A stretch of DNA of 64,000 nucleotides from Accumulibacter jenkinsii (GCA_036625225.1 JAZKUF010000002.1:186001-250000); one strand, 5' to 3'; positions 15,483 through 24,294 are shown, counted from the stretch's first letter. The notes: a model not told the origin generated them from the letters alone. Numbers and translations: made by a program.

Positions 15483-16963
15483 ATCTCACCGAGCATCTAC
15501 CCGCCCTGCAGGTTGTCCTGCCGCTCGCCGCTGCCGCCCTGGCGGCCCTCATCCGTCATCGGCTGACGGCCTTCCTGGTGGTCCTGGCAGCGATCTGGAG
15601 CGCTTTCGCGATCAGCGTGCTGCTCTGGCTGCAGGTCGGCGAAAGCGGGGCGATCTCTTACGCCATCGGCAGCTGGCCGCCGCCCTGGGGTATCGAATAC
15701 CGCGTCGATGCGCTCTCGGGGCTCGTGCTGATGCTGGTCTCGGGCGTTGCGGCAGTGGTACTGCCCTATAGCCGCGTCAGCATCGAGCACGAAATCCCGA
15801 CCGACGTGCACTACCTGTTTTACGCCATGTTCGCCCTCTGCGTGACCGGGCTGCTCGGTATCGTGATCACCGGTGACGCCTTCAACCTCTTCGTTTTCCT
15901 CGAAATTTCGTCGCTCTCGGCCTACGTGCTGATTGCCCTCGGCAAGGACCGCCGGGCGCTGGTGGCGTCATATCAATACCTGATCATGGGCACCATCGGC
16001 GCCACCTTCATCGTCATCGGTGTCGGTCTGCTCTATCTCAAGACCGGCACACTCAACATGGCGGACATGGCGCTACGCTTGCAGGACATGACCAGTCACC
16101 GACCGGTACTCGCGGCACTGGCCTTTCTGACGGTCGGCATTTCGCTCAAGCTGGCGCTGTTTCCTCTCCACCAGTGGTTGCCCAACGCTTACGCCTACGC
16201 ACCGTCGGCCGTTTCTGCCTTCCTCGCCGCCACCGCGACGAAGGTGTCGGTCTATGCCCTGCTGCGCTTCTACTTCTCGATATTCGGTGAAACCGCGATC
16301 TTCCAGCGCCTGCCGATGGAGGATTTCATGCTGCTGCTGGCGCTGGCCGGCATGTTCATCGCCTCGACGGTGGCCATTTTCCAGCAGGATCTGAAGCGGC
16401 TGTTCGCCTACTCGAGCGTCGCCCAGATCGGCTACGTCGTGCTCGGCATTTCCTTCGACTCGGTCACCGGGCTGACCGCAACCCTCGTCCATATCGTCAA
16501 TCATGCGGTTACCAAGGGCGCCATCTTTCTCCTGCTGGGCGGCGTGATGCTGAGCATCGGTGGCGTCACGCTGAGCCGCGTGCAGGGGATCGGGCGCATC
16601 ATGCCGCTGACCGCCTTCGGCATCGTGCTCGGCGGCCTGAGCCTGATCGGCGTCCCCGGCACTGCGGGCTTCGTCAGCAAGTGGTATCTGATTCTCGCGG
16701 CGCTTGAGAACGGCCAGTACTGGCTGGTCGGCGCGATCCTTTTGAGTTCGCTGCTGGCCGTCGCCTACGTCTGGCGCTTCGTCGAGGTGGCCTATTTCCG
16801 CGCGCCGCCGCCCGAAGAAGCGGTCCGGCGCGAGGCTCCGCTGTCGATGCTGATTCCGGCCGGTCTCCTGGTCGTGGCGACGATCTGGTTCGGACTGGAC
16901 ACCTCGCTGACCGTCGGCAGTGCGAGCGATGCCGCACAGGAACTGGTGAGGAGCGGACGATGA
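15479..16963 (+). CDS. mrpD: Mrp antiporter D-type subunit 1 (NuoM/N-like)
   Basis: A 494-residue proton/cation-translocating subunit with about 14 transmembrane segments. Family features are the TM5 Glu in NLFVFLEISSLSAYVLIA, the TM7 region with Lys in GISLKLALFPLHQWLPNAYA, and VAIFQQDLKRLFAYSSVAQI, where LKR..AYSS is the classic antiporter signature. It is the first of three related subunits in this operon. Four-base overlaps link it to both neighbours, so equal translation is likely. Confidence 0.9.
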   Translation: MNLTEHLPALQVVLPLAAAALAALIRHRLTAFLVVLAAIWSAFAISVLLWLQVGESGAISYAIGSWPPPWGIEYRVDALSGLVLMLVSGVAAVVLPYSRVSIEHEIPTDVHYLFYAMFALCVTGLLGIVITGDAFNLFVFLEISSLSAYVLIALGKDRRALVASYQYLIMGTIGATFIVIGVGLLYLKTGTLNMADMALRLQDMTSHRPVLAALAFLTVGISLKLALFPLHQWLPNAYAYAPSAVSAFLAATATKVSVYALLRFYFSIFGETAIFQRLPMEDFMLLLALAGMFIASTVAIFQQDLKRLFAYSSVAQIGYVVLGISFDSVTGLTATLVHIVNHAVTKGAIFLLLGGVMLSIGGVTLSRVQGIGRIMPLTAFGIVLGGLSLIGVPGTAGFVSKWYLILAALENGQYWLVGAILLSSLLAVAYVWRFVEVAYFRAPPPEEAVRREAPLSMLIPAGLLVVATIWFGLDTSLTVGSASDAAQELVRSGR

Positions 16964-18432
16964 GCGCGACGACGCTGCTCGGCTCACCGCTTTTATGGTC
17001 GCTGCTTCTGCCGATCCTCGGGGCGATCTGCATCTCGCTCTGCGGGCAACGGCCGAACCTGCGCGAAGGCATCACGCTGACGACCGCCGTCGTTCTGTTC
17101 GTGATCGTCGCGCAGTTGCTCACCCCGGTACTCGCCGGCGAGCGCCCCGAACTGGTGCTGCTCGAACCCTTCCCCGGCCTGCCGGTGGCCTTCCGCGTCG
17201 AGCCGCTGGGCATGCTCTTCGCGCTGATCGCCTCGGGCCTGTGGATCATCAATTCGATCTACTCGATCGGCTACATGCGCGGCAACCAGGAGCTGCACCA
17301 GACGCGTTTCTACGTCTGCTTCGCGCTGGCGATCGCCGCCGCGCTGGGGGTCGCTTTCTCGGGCAATCTGCTGACGCTGTTCCTGTTCTACGAAGTGCTG
17401 ACGCTGATCACCTATCCGCTGGTCACCCACGCCGGTACCGACAAGGCGCGGGCCGGCGGTCGTACCTATCTGGCGGTCCTGATGGGCACCTCGGTGCTCT
17501 TCCTGCTGCCGGCGGTGATCTACGTCTGGCACCTCACCGGCACGACCGACTTTCGCCCGGGTGGCATCCTGCCGGCCGCGATCGACTCGGGAACGGTGAC
17601 GATCCTGCTCGCGCTGTTCATTTTCGGCATCGGCAAGGCGGCGCTGATGCCCTTCCACCGCTGGCTGCCGGCGGCGATGGTGGCGCCGACGCCGGTGTCG
17701 GCCCTGCTGCACGCGGTGGCGGTGGTCAAGGCCGGCGTCTTTTCGGTGGTCAAGATCGTCGTCTACGTGTTTGGCCTCGACGCGCTCGCCGGCACCACCG
17801 ACTGGCTGGTCGCCATCGCCGGCTTCACGATCGTCGCCGCATCGGTGGTTGCTCTGTCGGCCGACAACCTCAAGCGCCGTCTCGCCTATTCGACGGTCAG
17901 CCAGCTCTCCTACGTGATCCTCGCCGCAGCCATCCTCGCGCCGCTGTCGGTGGTCGGCGCCGCGCTGCACATCGCCGCGCATGCCTTCGGCAAGATCACG
18001 CTGTTCTTTGCCGCAGGTTCCATCTACACCGCCGCGCACAAGACCGAGATCAGCCAGCTCGATGGCATCGGCCGCCGCATGCCGTGGACCATGGCCGCTT
18101 TCGGCATCGGCGCGCTGTCGATGATCGGCCTGCCGCCGGCCGCCGGATTCGTCAGCAAGTGGTACCTGGTGTCGGGGGCAATGGCGCAGGCGCACTGGTT
18201 CGCGCTCGCCGTCGTCCTGCTGTCTACGCTGCTCAATGCCGCCTACTTCCTGCCAATCGTCTTTCGCGCCTTCTTCCGCCCGCTCTCCGCCAACGCGGTC
18301 GCGCATCCGCACGGCGAAGCGCCGCTGCCGATCGTGCTGGCGCTGTGTATCACCGCGGGCGGCACGATCGCCCTGTTCTTCTTCCCCGAAGTGCCGCTGG
18401 CGCTGGCGCAACAAATGGTGATGACGCCATGA
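16960..18432 (+). CDS. Mrp antiporter D-type subunit 2 (NuoM/L-like)
   Basis: A 490-residue paralogue of the preceding subunit. The TM5 Glu is in LFLFYEVLTLITYPLVTH, the TM7 Lys in GIGKAALMPFHRWLPAAMVA, and the antiporter signature in DNLKRRLAYSTVSQLSY. These residues are all retained, so it is probably an active ion channel subunit. It overlaps the small gene that follows. Confidence 0.9.
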   Translation: MSATTLLGSPLLWSLLLPILGAICISLCGQRPNLREGITLTTAVVLFVIVAQLLTPVLAGERPELVLLEPFPGLPVAFRVEPLGMLFALIASGLWIINSIYSIGYMRGNQELHQTRFYVCFALAIAAALGVAFSGNLLTLFLFYEVLTLITYPLVTHAGTDKARAGGRTYLAVLMGTSVLFLLPAVIYVWHLTGTTDFRPGGILPAAIDSGTVTILLALFIFGIGKAALMPFHRWLPAAMVAPTPVSALLHAVAVVKAGVFSVVKIVVYVFGLDALAGTTDWLVAIAGFTIVAASVVALSADNLKRRLAYSTVSQLSYVILAAAILAPLSVVGAALHIAAHAFGKITLFFAAGSIYTAAHKTEISQLDGIGRRMPWTMAAFGIGALSMIGLPPAAGFVSKWYLVSGAMAQAHWFALAVVLLSTLLNAAYFLPIVFRAFFRPLSANAVAHPHGEAPLPIVLALCITAGGTIALFFFPEVPLALAQQMVMTP

Positions 18433-18689
18433 AGACACATGAACACTGGCTCGACGATCCCTGCAACGTAAAGAGGCTGTGGCGCGGTTTCATCGTCGTC
18501 CTGGCGCTGACGGTGATCGCAGGCCTTTTCGTCGACCTGCATCCGCACTTCGAGATCGAGCGCTGGTTCGGCTTCTACGCCGCCTACGGATTCGTCACCT
18601 GTCTGCTGATGATCATCGGTGCCAAGGGTCTCGGCATTTTCCTCAAGCGCAGTGACCGCCACTACGCGAAGGACGAAGACGATGAGTGA
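18429..18689 (+). CDS. Small two-helix membrane protein of the Mrp operon
   Basis: An 86-residue protein with two hydrophobic segments (FIVVLALTVIAGLFVDL and FVTCLLMIIGAKGLGIFL) and charged ends. The start is ATG 18429, which overlaps the stop of the D-type subunit; its own end overlaps the next subunit by eight bases. I do not recognise a named family. Position and coupled translation suggest an accessory or assembly subunit of this antiporter. Confidence 0.75.
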   Translation: MKTHEHWLDDPCNVKRLWRGFIVVLALTVIAGLFVDLHPHFEIERWFGFYAAYGFVTCLLMIIGAKGLGIFLKRSDRHYAKDEDDE

Positions 18690-20370
18690 AAGCCTCGTCG
18701 TTCATCCGGCACTGGTCATGATCGCCGGCGCACTGCTGCTGCCGGCACTGCGCGGTGCAGCGCGCGATGCCGGCGTGCTGCTGGTTCCGGCGCTGGCACT
18801 GGTAGCGGTTCTGGTGCTGCCCGAGGGCCACCGGTGGCAGGGACAGTGGCTCGATTACCAGCTCGCGCCGCTGGCCGTCGACAAACTGTCGCGCCTGTTC
18901 GCCATCATCTTTGCGCTGATGAGCCTTGCCGGCGGCGCTTTCGCGCTGCGCCAGCCCAGCCGGCTGGAGATCCCCGCCGCCTACCTCTACGCCGGGTCGG
19001 CGATCGGCGTCGTGCTGGCCGGTGACCTGATCACCGTCTTCCTGTTCTGGGAGTTCATGGCCGTCGGCTCGACGCTGGTGCTGTGGAGCGCCGGCACGCC
19101 AGGGGCGTGGGCGGCGAGCCGCCGCTACGTGGCGGTGCACCTTGCCGGCGGGGTCATCCTGTTCGCCGGCGTCGCCGGACACCTGCTCGATACCGGCGAC
19201 GCCAGCTTCACGCGCATGCAGCTCGATTCGGTCGCGCACTGGCTGATCCTCATCGGCTTTTTGATCAACGCCGGCGCGCCGCCGTTCTCGGCCTGGCTAC
19301 CCGACGCCTATCCGGAAGCCTCGTGGAGCGGCACCGTCTTCCTTTCGGCGTTCACCACCAAGACCGCCGTGTACGTGCTGCTGCGTGGTTTCCCCGGCAG
19401 CGAGATCCTGATCTGGATCGGCATCTTCATGATCTTCTACGGCATCGTCTATGCACTGCTCGAGAACGACATGCGGCGCATCCTCGCCTACTCGATCGTC
19501 AATCAGGTCGGATTCATGGTTACCGGCATCGGCATCGGTACCGAGATGGCATTGAACGGCGCCGCCGCGCACGCCTTCAGCCACATCATCTACAAGGCGC
19601 TGCTGCTGATGTCGGCAGGCGCCGTGCTCGCCGCCACCGGTCGCCGCAAGTGCTCGGAACTCGGCGGGCTGTTCCACAGCATGCCACTCACCACCCTTTG
19701 CGGCACGATAGGCGCGCTGGCAATCTCCTCGTTTCCGCTGACCTCGGGCTTCATTTCCAAGTCGATGGTGACGCAGGCAGCGATCGACGGCCATCTGCAG
19801 GTCGTCTGGCTCTTCCTCGCCGCCGCCTCGGCCGGCGTCTTCCTGCACGCCGGAATCAAGTTCCCGTGGTTCGTCTTCTTCCAGAAGGATTCCGGCCTGC
19901 GCCCGCCCGATCCGCCAGCCAGCATGCGCTGGGGAATGATCGTCTTCGCCTTCCTGTGCATCGCGCTCGGCATCTGGCCCGATCCCCTCTACGCCCTGCT
20001 GCCGTATCCGGTCGACTACGTGCCCTACACCGCAGCGCACGTCGTGACTCAGTTGCAGTTGCTGCTGTTCTCCGGCCTGGCTTTCTTCGTGATGCTCGAC
20101 TACCTCAAGCGGACGCCGACGATCACGCTCGACACCGACTGGCTGTGGCGCGTCGCCGGCCCGGCGATCGCCCGCCGCTTCGGAGCGGTGCTCGCCAAGC
20201 TGCGCACCGCCTTGTCCGGCGGAATCGAGCACGGCTTCCAGTCGCTGGGAGTATTGATCAGCCGCCACCGCCAGCCCGGCGGCCTGCTGATGCGCTCGTG
20301 GCCGACGGGCAGCATGGCATTGTGGGTAATGGTGCTGCTCCTGACCTATCTGTTGCTCTACTACGTGTGA
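18682..20370 (+). CDS. Mrp antiporter D-type subunit 3 (MrpA-core/NuoL-like)
   Basis: A 562-residue membrane protein with the TM5 Glu in ITVFLFWEFMAVGSTLVLW, the TM7 region NAGAPPFSAWLPDAYPEASW and the signature ENDMRRILAYSIVNQVGFMV. The ordinary TM7 Lys of the other two is replaced here: the equivalent segment reads LIGFLINAGAPP, so the ion path may differ. After residue 430 it has an extended tail with a lateral-helix-like amphipathic part and a final helix, as NuoL/MrpA cores do. With the DUF4040 protein it probably makes up a split MrpA. Confidence 0.85.
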   Translation: MSESLVVHPALVMIAGALLLPALRGAARDAGVLLVPALALVAVLVLPEGHRWQGQWLDYQLAPLAVDKLSRLFAIIFALMSLAGGAFALRQPSRLEIPAAYLYAGSAIGVVLAGDLITVFLFWEFMAVGSTLVLWSAGTPGAWAASRRYVAVHLAGGVILFAGVAGHLLDTGDASFTRMQLDSVAHWLILIGFLINAGAPPFSAWLPDAYPEASWSGTVFLSAFTTKTAVYVLLRGFPGSEILIWIGIFMIFYGIVYALLENDMRRILAYSIVNQVGFMVTGIGIGTEMALNGAAAHAFSHIIYKALLLMSAGAVLAATGRRKCSELGGLFHSMPLTTLCGTIGALAISSFPLTSGFISKSMVTQAAIDGHLQVVWLFLAAASAGVFLHAGIKFPWFVFFQKDSGLRPPDPPASMRWGMIVFAFLCIALGIWPDPLYALLPYPVDYVPYTAAHVVTQLQLLLFSGLAFFVMLDYLKRTPTITLDTDWLWRVAGPAIARRFGAVLAKLRTALSGGIEHGFQSLGVLISRHRQPGGLLMRSWPTGSMALWVMVLLLTYLLLYYV

Positions 20371-20382
20371 AAAGAGCCGGCC

Positions 20383-20766
20383 ATGGGCATGGACAAGCTG
20401 GAGCCTCGAGACAAGCTTTCTGCCAACCTGCGACAAGAGCTGCTCAACCGGATTTTCCCGCGCCTCGCCGAACTGCCACCCGTGCACCGCGAGGATGCCC
20501 TGAAAAAAGCCAGGGCGACGCCATTCGATCTCATGGAGTCGATCGGCATCGGTGGTGCCGCCGCTCTGGTCGCGGGCTTCCTGCAGGCCGTACCGCTTGA
20601 TCCGGACGGCAATTTCCTGGAGGCGTACCTCGACCAGTTCTGTTTCACCCTGCCATTGCTGCTCGTCACGGCCGGCCCGTTTTTCCTGCGGCGCGCGCGG
20701 CGCGGTCTCGACAGCCAGATCGAGTGCTACCGGAAAAAGCGCGAGCCGGGGAAGACGACACCATGA
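20383..20766 (+). CDS. Hypothetical two-helix membrane protein
   Basis: A 127-residue protein with an N-terminal charged region (LEPRDKLSANLRQELLNRIF) and two central hydrophobic segments, GIGGAAALVAGFLQAV and FTLPLLLVTAGPFFLRRA. I do not recognise the family. It follows the last antiporter subunit by 12 bases and overlaps the stress-protein gene by four, so it is co-transcribed with both. Confidence 0.65.
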   Translation: MGMDKLEPRDKLSANLRQELLNRIFPRLAELPPVHREDALKKARATPFDLMESIGIGGAAALVAGFLQAVPLDPDGNFLEAYLDQFCFTLPLLLVTAGPFFLRRARRGLDSQIECYRKKREPGKTTP

Positions 20767-21257
20767 ATCCACCCGGCACTCCTGGCGGCGACGCCGACGT
20801 GGTGCGCATTCTGCTCCCGATCGACGCCTGCGACGATTCCCGCTGGGGCATCCGCTACGCCATCCGTCGGCACCGCGCGGGCCAGCGGGTGGAAGTGATC
20901 CTGCTCAATGTCGGAGAATTGATCAGCCAGTGGCAGGTGTTGCGCTTTTACACCGAACAGGAACTCAGCCGCTTCCAGGCCTCCAGCTCAAAAGCGCTGA
21001 TCGAGGATGCGGCCAAACCGCTGCGGGAAGCCAACATCCCCTGTCGAGGAGTCTTCAAGCAAGGGGAAGTCGCATTCGCAATCCTGGATGCGGCCGAGGA
21101 ACTGGATTGTCATGAGATCGCCATGCCGGCGCCCATGACTGCCTGGTGGAACCCCTTTTCCTCTGGCGTCCTGCTGACGGTCGTGAAGCGACAACGCAGC
21201 ATTCCTGTCTTCCTCGTAGACCGCGACGGCATGCCCGTGAAATACCCGGGCCATTGA
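20763..21257 (+). CDS. Universal stress protein (UspA family)
   Basis: A 164-residue cytoplasmic protein with the Usp fold: strand one VRILLPIDACDDSRWGIRYA, a central helix-rich part and the C-terminal GVLLTVVKRQRSIPVFLV. The usual ATP-binding G-x2-G-x9-G-[ST] loop is not clear (only SSGVLLTVV), so nucleotide binding is doubtful. It is the last gene of the antiporter operon, which suggests a role in ion or pH stress. Confidence 0.8.
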   Translation: MNPPGTPGGDADVVRILLPIDACDDSRWGIRYAIRRHRAGQRVEVILLNVGELISQWQVLRFYTEQELSRFQASSSKALIEDAAKPLREANIPCRGVFKQGEVAFAILDAAEELDCHEIAMPAPMTAWWNPFSSGVLLTVVKRQRSIPVFLVDRDGMPVKYPGH

Positions 21258-21348
21258 GAGGAGCGCGATCTCTCGTGCAATTGCCCACAGCGGTGGCCGG
21301 ATTGGCATAATGGCCGGGGTAAGAGAGATCCGTCCCAACAGGCGACAC

Positions 21349-21540
21349 ATGCTGATACCACACCGGAAGCCGACGCTGTTGAAGTGGCTGAAAGGGTTCT
21401 TCCTGACCCGGACCCGTTTGCCGCCAGAAGTCCAGCGCGCCAGGGAAGTCATCGCGGCCATAGACGCAGGAGGCATGCCGTTAAATCCGGCCACAATCAA
21501 CCCCATCGCACGGAATCCGGGGCTCGAAGTGTCAAGAGGA
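21349..21540 (+). pseudogene. Remnant of a small conserved hypothetical gene
   Basis: The frame reads MLIPHRKPTLLKWLKGFF and then PPEVQRAREVIAAIDAGG, NPATINPIARNPGLEV. This is protein-like and basic, with good codon use, but after SRG it runs into the pirin leader and gene with no natural C-terminus. Either the gene is truncated or the frame is a coincidence. Confidence 0.3.
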
Positions 21541-21550
21541 GAATTCGATC

Positions 21551-22432
21551 ATGAACACCGAAGCTGTTTTATCGAGCGCTTCATTCAGAACGGTGGAGCG
21601 CCTCGTCGAGGGCATCCCGACCGCCGACGGCGCGGGCGTTCGCCTGACCCGGGTGCTGACGCCGGATCTGCAGCGCCGGCTGGATCCCTTCCTGATGCTC
21701 GATGCCTTCCGCAACGAGCATGCGGAGGACTATCTCGGCGGCTTTCCCGATCATCCGCATCGCGGCTTCGAAACGGTCACCTACATGATTGCCGGACGGA
21801 TGAGGCACCGTGACAGCGCCGGCAACGAAGGCCTGCTCGGGCCGGGCGGCGCGCAGTGGATGACCACCGGCAGCGGCCTGATCCATTCCGAGCTGCCGGA
21901 GCAGGAAGCCGGGCTGATGGAGGGTTTCCAGCTCTGGCTCAATCTGCCCGCCCGCCACAAGATGGTCGCCCCGAGCTATCGCGACCTGCCGGCGGCGAGC
22001 ATTCCGGAATACGCCGGCGAAGAGGGTGTTCTGGTGCGCATCATCGCCGGAGCGAGTCACGGCGTCACCGGAGCCGTCCAGCGCCCGGACACCGAGCCGC
22101 TTTTTCTGGACCTGCATCTGCCGGCGGGGAGACGCTTCGTGCAGCCGATTGCGGCCGCTCACAATGCCTTGACCTACACCTATCGGGGACGGGTGACGAT
22201 TGCCGGCACGACGACTGGCGACCGGATGATGGCCATCCTCGCCAACGACGGCACTGCCGTCTGCGTCGAAGCCGAGGAGGATTCCCGCCTGCTGATCATC
22301 GCCGGACAACCGCTGGACGAACCGATTGCCCAGCGCGGCCCGTTCGTGATGAATACCGCCGAACAGATTCATCAGGCCATGCGCGATTATCAGGCGGGCA
22401 AATTCGGGGCGGCAGCGGTCAAACCGCTGTGA
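21551..22432 (+). CDS. Pirin family protein (quercetinase-like bicupin)
   Basis: A 293-residue bicupin. The N-terminal cupin has the metal ligands in FPDHPHRGFETVTYMI (two His), then His and Glu in SGLIHSELPEQE. The C-terminal pirin_C cupin spans about residues 175-285. Members bind Fe or other metals; some have quercetin dioxygenase activity and others are regulators, so the biochemical role here is open. The SD AAGAGGAG precedes ATG 21551. It is monocistronic. Confidence 0.9.
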   Translation: MNTEAVLSSASFRTVERLVEGIPTADGAGVRLTRVLTPDLQRRLDPFLMLDAFRNEHAEDYLGGFPDHPHRGFETVTYMIAGRMRHRDSAGNEGLLGPGGAQWMTTGSGLIHSELPEQEAGLMEGFQLWLNLPARHKMVAPSYRDLPAASIPEYAGEEGVLVRIIAGASHGVTGAVQRPDTEPLFLDLHLPAGRRFVQPIAAAHNALTYTYRGRVTIAGTTTGDRMMAILANDGTAVCVEAEEDSRLLIIAGQPLDEPIAQRGPFVMNTAEQIHQAMRDYQAGKFGAAAVKPL

Positions 22433-22527
22433 ATCGCAGCGCCCTGCCCGCGTCGGGTCACGCCGCGGCAGGGACAACCTGACGCCGCCCCGGGACAGAT
22501 CTAAAGGCGACGCAATGGAAATCTCCT

Positions 22528-22638
22528 CTATATCAGTATCCCGCGGAAGTCCGCATCTGCCATCGCGACCCGTTGCTCGCCGTCCATACGCGCCTGATCG
22601 GCGTGCGTGACGCCCGGCAGAAACTGCCTGAACATCAT
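22528..22638 (-). CDS. Candidate 36-residue small ORF
   Basis: Reading MMFRQFLPGVTHADQARMDG and then EQRVAMADADFRGILI, this frame has a GAGGAG four bases before its double ATG and looks protein-like, with charged and hydrophobic residues mixed. It could be a short peptide gene or the end of a lost gene. No similarity is known to me. Confidence 0.3.
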   Translation of the reverse strand: MMFRQFLPGVTHADQARMDGEQRVAMADADFRGILI

Positions 22639-22852
22639 CCCACTCCTCAGCACAGGCCACGCAAAGCGGGTGCGAATACCGTCCGGGAACCTCTACAAAC
22701 ATCACCGGAATGGGTACCCAAGACGTTTTCCTGATCCTCTTCGACCTACCCTCCCCAGAATTCTTGTCGGTTTTTTTTACAGTAAAACCAGCCCTGCCTG
22801 CAACCAATTTATAATCCTTTGTTTTGATATGGTTATTTTTGTATTAATTTTA
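22639..22852. other. AT-rich intergenic leader upstream of the PEP-CTERM gene
   Basis: Contains no supported gene. From about 22765 the composition becomes markedly AT-rich, including an eight-T run at 22771-22778, ahead of the candidate sigma-54 promoter. Confidence 0.5.
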
Positions 22853-22868
22853 TGGAACATTCTATGCT
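22853..22868 (+). promoter_or_regulatory. Candidate sigma-54 promoter (-24/-12)
   Basis: tggaacattctatgct matches TGGCACG-N4-TTGCW with invariant GG (22854-22855) and GC (22866-22867) at the required 10-base separation and three mismatches elsewhere. It lies 86 bases upstream of the PEP-CTERM gene. In related floc-forming bacteria PEP-CTERM genes are known to be controlled by PrsK/PrsR and RpoN. Confidence 0.5.
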
Positions 22869-22953
22869 TGCATTAGCGCGCGTCCGCAATCATCCCGGAT
22901 GCGAGGCTTTTAGGCGGATTTTAGTGTTTCAACAAATTTCGCGAGGTGAAGAG

Positions 22954-24228
22954 ATGCAATTCATGAGAACAACGATCACAGCAGCGGTAGCGGCTGCGTT
23001 GGGCGTGATCCCGGTAGCGGCCCAGGCGGCCACCGAGGCGCAGAAGCGCGCCGCGATCGACAGCGGGCTGGCGTACCTGGCCAGCCAGCAGATGGCCGAC
23101 GGGCGCTGGGTGTACAGCGGTGGTGTTGAAGACGCCGCCAGCACGGGCTCGGCATTATTGGCATTTCTGGAAGAAAAGCCGAACTGGGGCGCGAATGCGG
23201 TGGCCTACCAGGCCGTCGTGACCAAAGGACTGAACTACCTGTTCTCGCAGGCGACGGCGGTCAACATCGGGCTACAGACCTACGGCAACCCGGACACCAA
23301 CGGCAACGGCATCGGTGTCAAGTTCGTTCCCGGCGGGGTCAACGGCCGCGACACTTACGTAACGGGCCTGGTGTTGCCGGCGATCGCCAAGGCCGCAGCC
23401 GAAACCCCGGCAACGCTGGTCACCGTGGGGGCGCAAGCAGGCAGAACCTACGCCCAGGTGGTGCAGGACACCATCGACTACTTCGCCTATGGGCAGAACG
23501 ACGCCGGTTACGCCCGCGGCGCCTGGCGCTACTACGCCAATTCAGGTGACGCGGACAACTCCACCGCGCAATGGCCCGTGATCGGCATGCTCTACGGGCA
23601 GGCCGTGCCGGGCGTGAGCGTTCCTGGTTTCGTGAAGACCGAGTTGAATGGCTGGATCGACTACATCCAGAACTCCAGCAACGGCGGGTCGGGCTACGAC
23701 GGCCCGAACAGCATCGTCAACGAGGCGAAGACTGGTGGCCTGCTGGTGGAGATGGCCTTTGCGGGCTACAACGGCACGAGTACCGGTGGCACCGACAAGA
23801 GCGACAAGGCGGGCGCACTGGCCTATCTGAATACAAACTGGAAAAACTTCGCGAACAACACCTGGGACGGCAACTTCGGCCACCCCTACGCGATGTGGAG
23901 CATCTACAAGGGGCTGGAGACCACCATCGGCTTGAACGACACCACCGCGATCACCAACCTGCTGACCACCTGCGGCACGCAGGATGCCGGTGATGTCTGC
24001 AACTGGTTCGAAGACTATGCCCAGTGGCTGGTAACGAACCAGAATGGCGACGGATCGTGGATCGGTTACTCCTCCTGGAACAGCGCGCTCGCCACCCCCT
24101 GGTTCATCAATATCCTGGCGGCGACCAGGATCCCGGACGATAACGACGTGCCGGAACCGGCGACGATGACGCTGTTCGGCCTGGCGCTGGCCGGCCTGGC
24201 TGCCAGGCGCCGGTGTAAGCCGGCCTGA
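22954..24228 (+). CDS. PEP-CTERM-sorted exported protein with terpenoid-cyclase-like repeats
   Basis: A 424-residue exported protein. It has a signal peptide (TTITAAVAAALGVIPVAAQA), a body of helical repeats such as DSGLAYLASQQMADGRWVY and QNGDGSWIGY that resemble the prenyltransferase/squalene-oxidase alpha-toroid, and a C-terminal sorting tail: DVPEPATMTLFGLALAGLAA followed by an Arg cluster. The VPEP motif, hydrophobic helix and basic end are the PEP-CTERM signal processed by an exosortase, usually linked to exopolysaccharide. ATG 22954 follows GAGGTGAAGAG. No catalytic DxDD-type motif was noticed, so a structural or binding role is more likely than cyclase activity. No exosortase gene is in the window. 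Confidence 0.85.
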   Translation: MQFMRTTITAAVAAALGVIPVAAQAATEAQKRAAIDSGLAYLASQQMADGRWVYSGGVEDAASTGSALLAFLEEKPNWGANAVAYQAVVTKGLNYLFSQATAVNIGLQTYGNPDTNGNGIGVKFVPGGVNGRDTYVTGLVLPAIAKAAAETPATLVTVGAQAGRTYAQVVQDTIDYFAYGQNDAGYARGAWRYYANSGDADNSTAQWPVIGMLYGQAVPGVSVPGFVKTELNGWIDYIQNSSNGGSGYDGPNSIVNEAKTGGLLVEMAFAGYNGTSTGGTDKSDKAGALAYLNTNWKNFANNTWDGNFGHPYAMWSIYKGLETTIGLNDTTAITNLLTTCGTQDAGDVCNWFEDYAQWLVTNQNGDGSWIGYSSWNSALATPWFINILAATRIPDDNDVPEPATMTLFGLALAGLAARRRCKPA

Positions 24229-24294
24229 CGGCAAGCCACCACAGCCTGGCAAACGGCCCCTGACGCAGTCGTTTTCTCCATTGCGGTACGCTGG

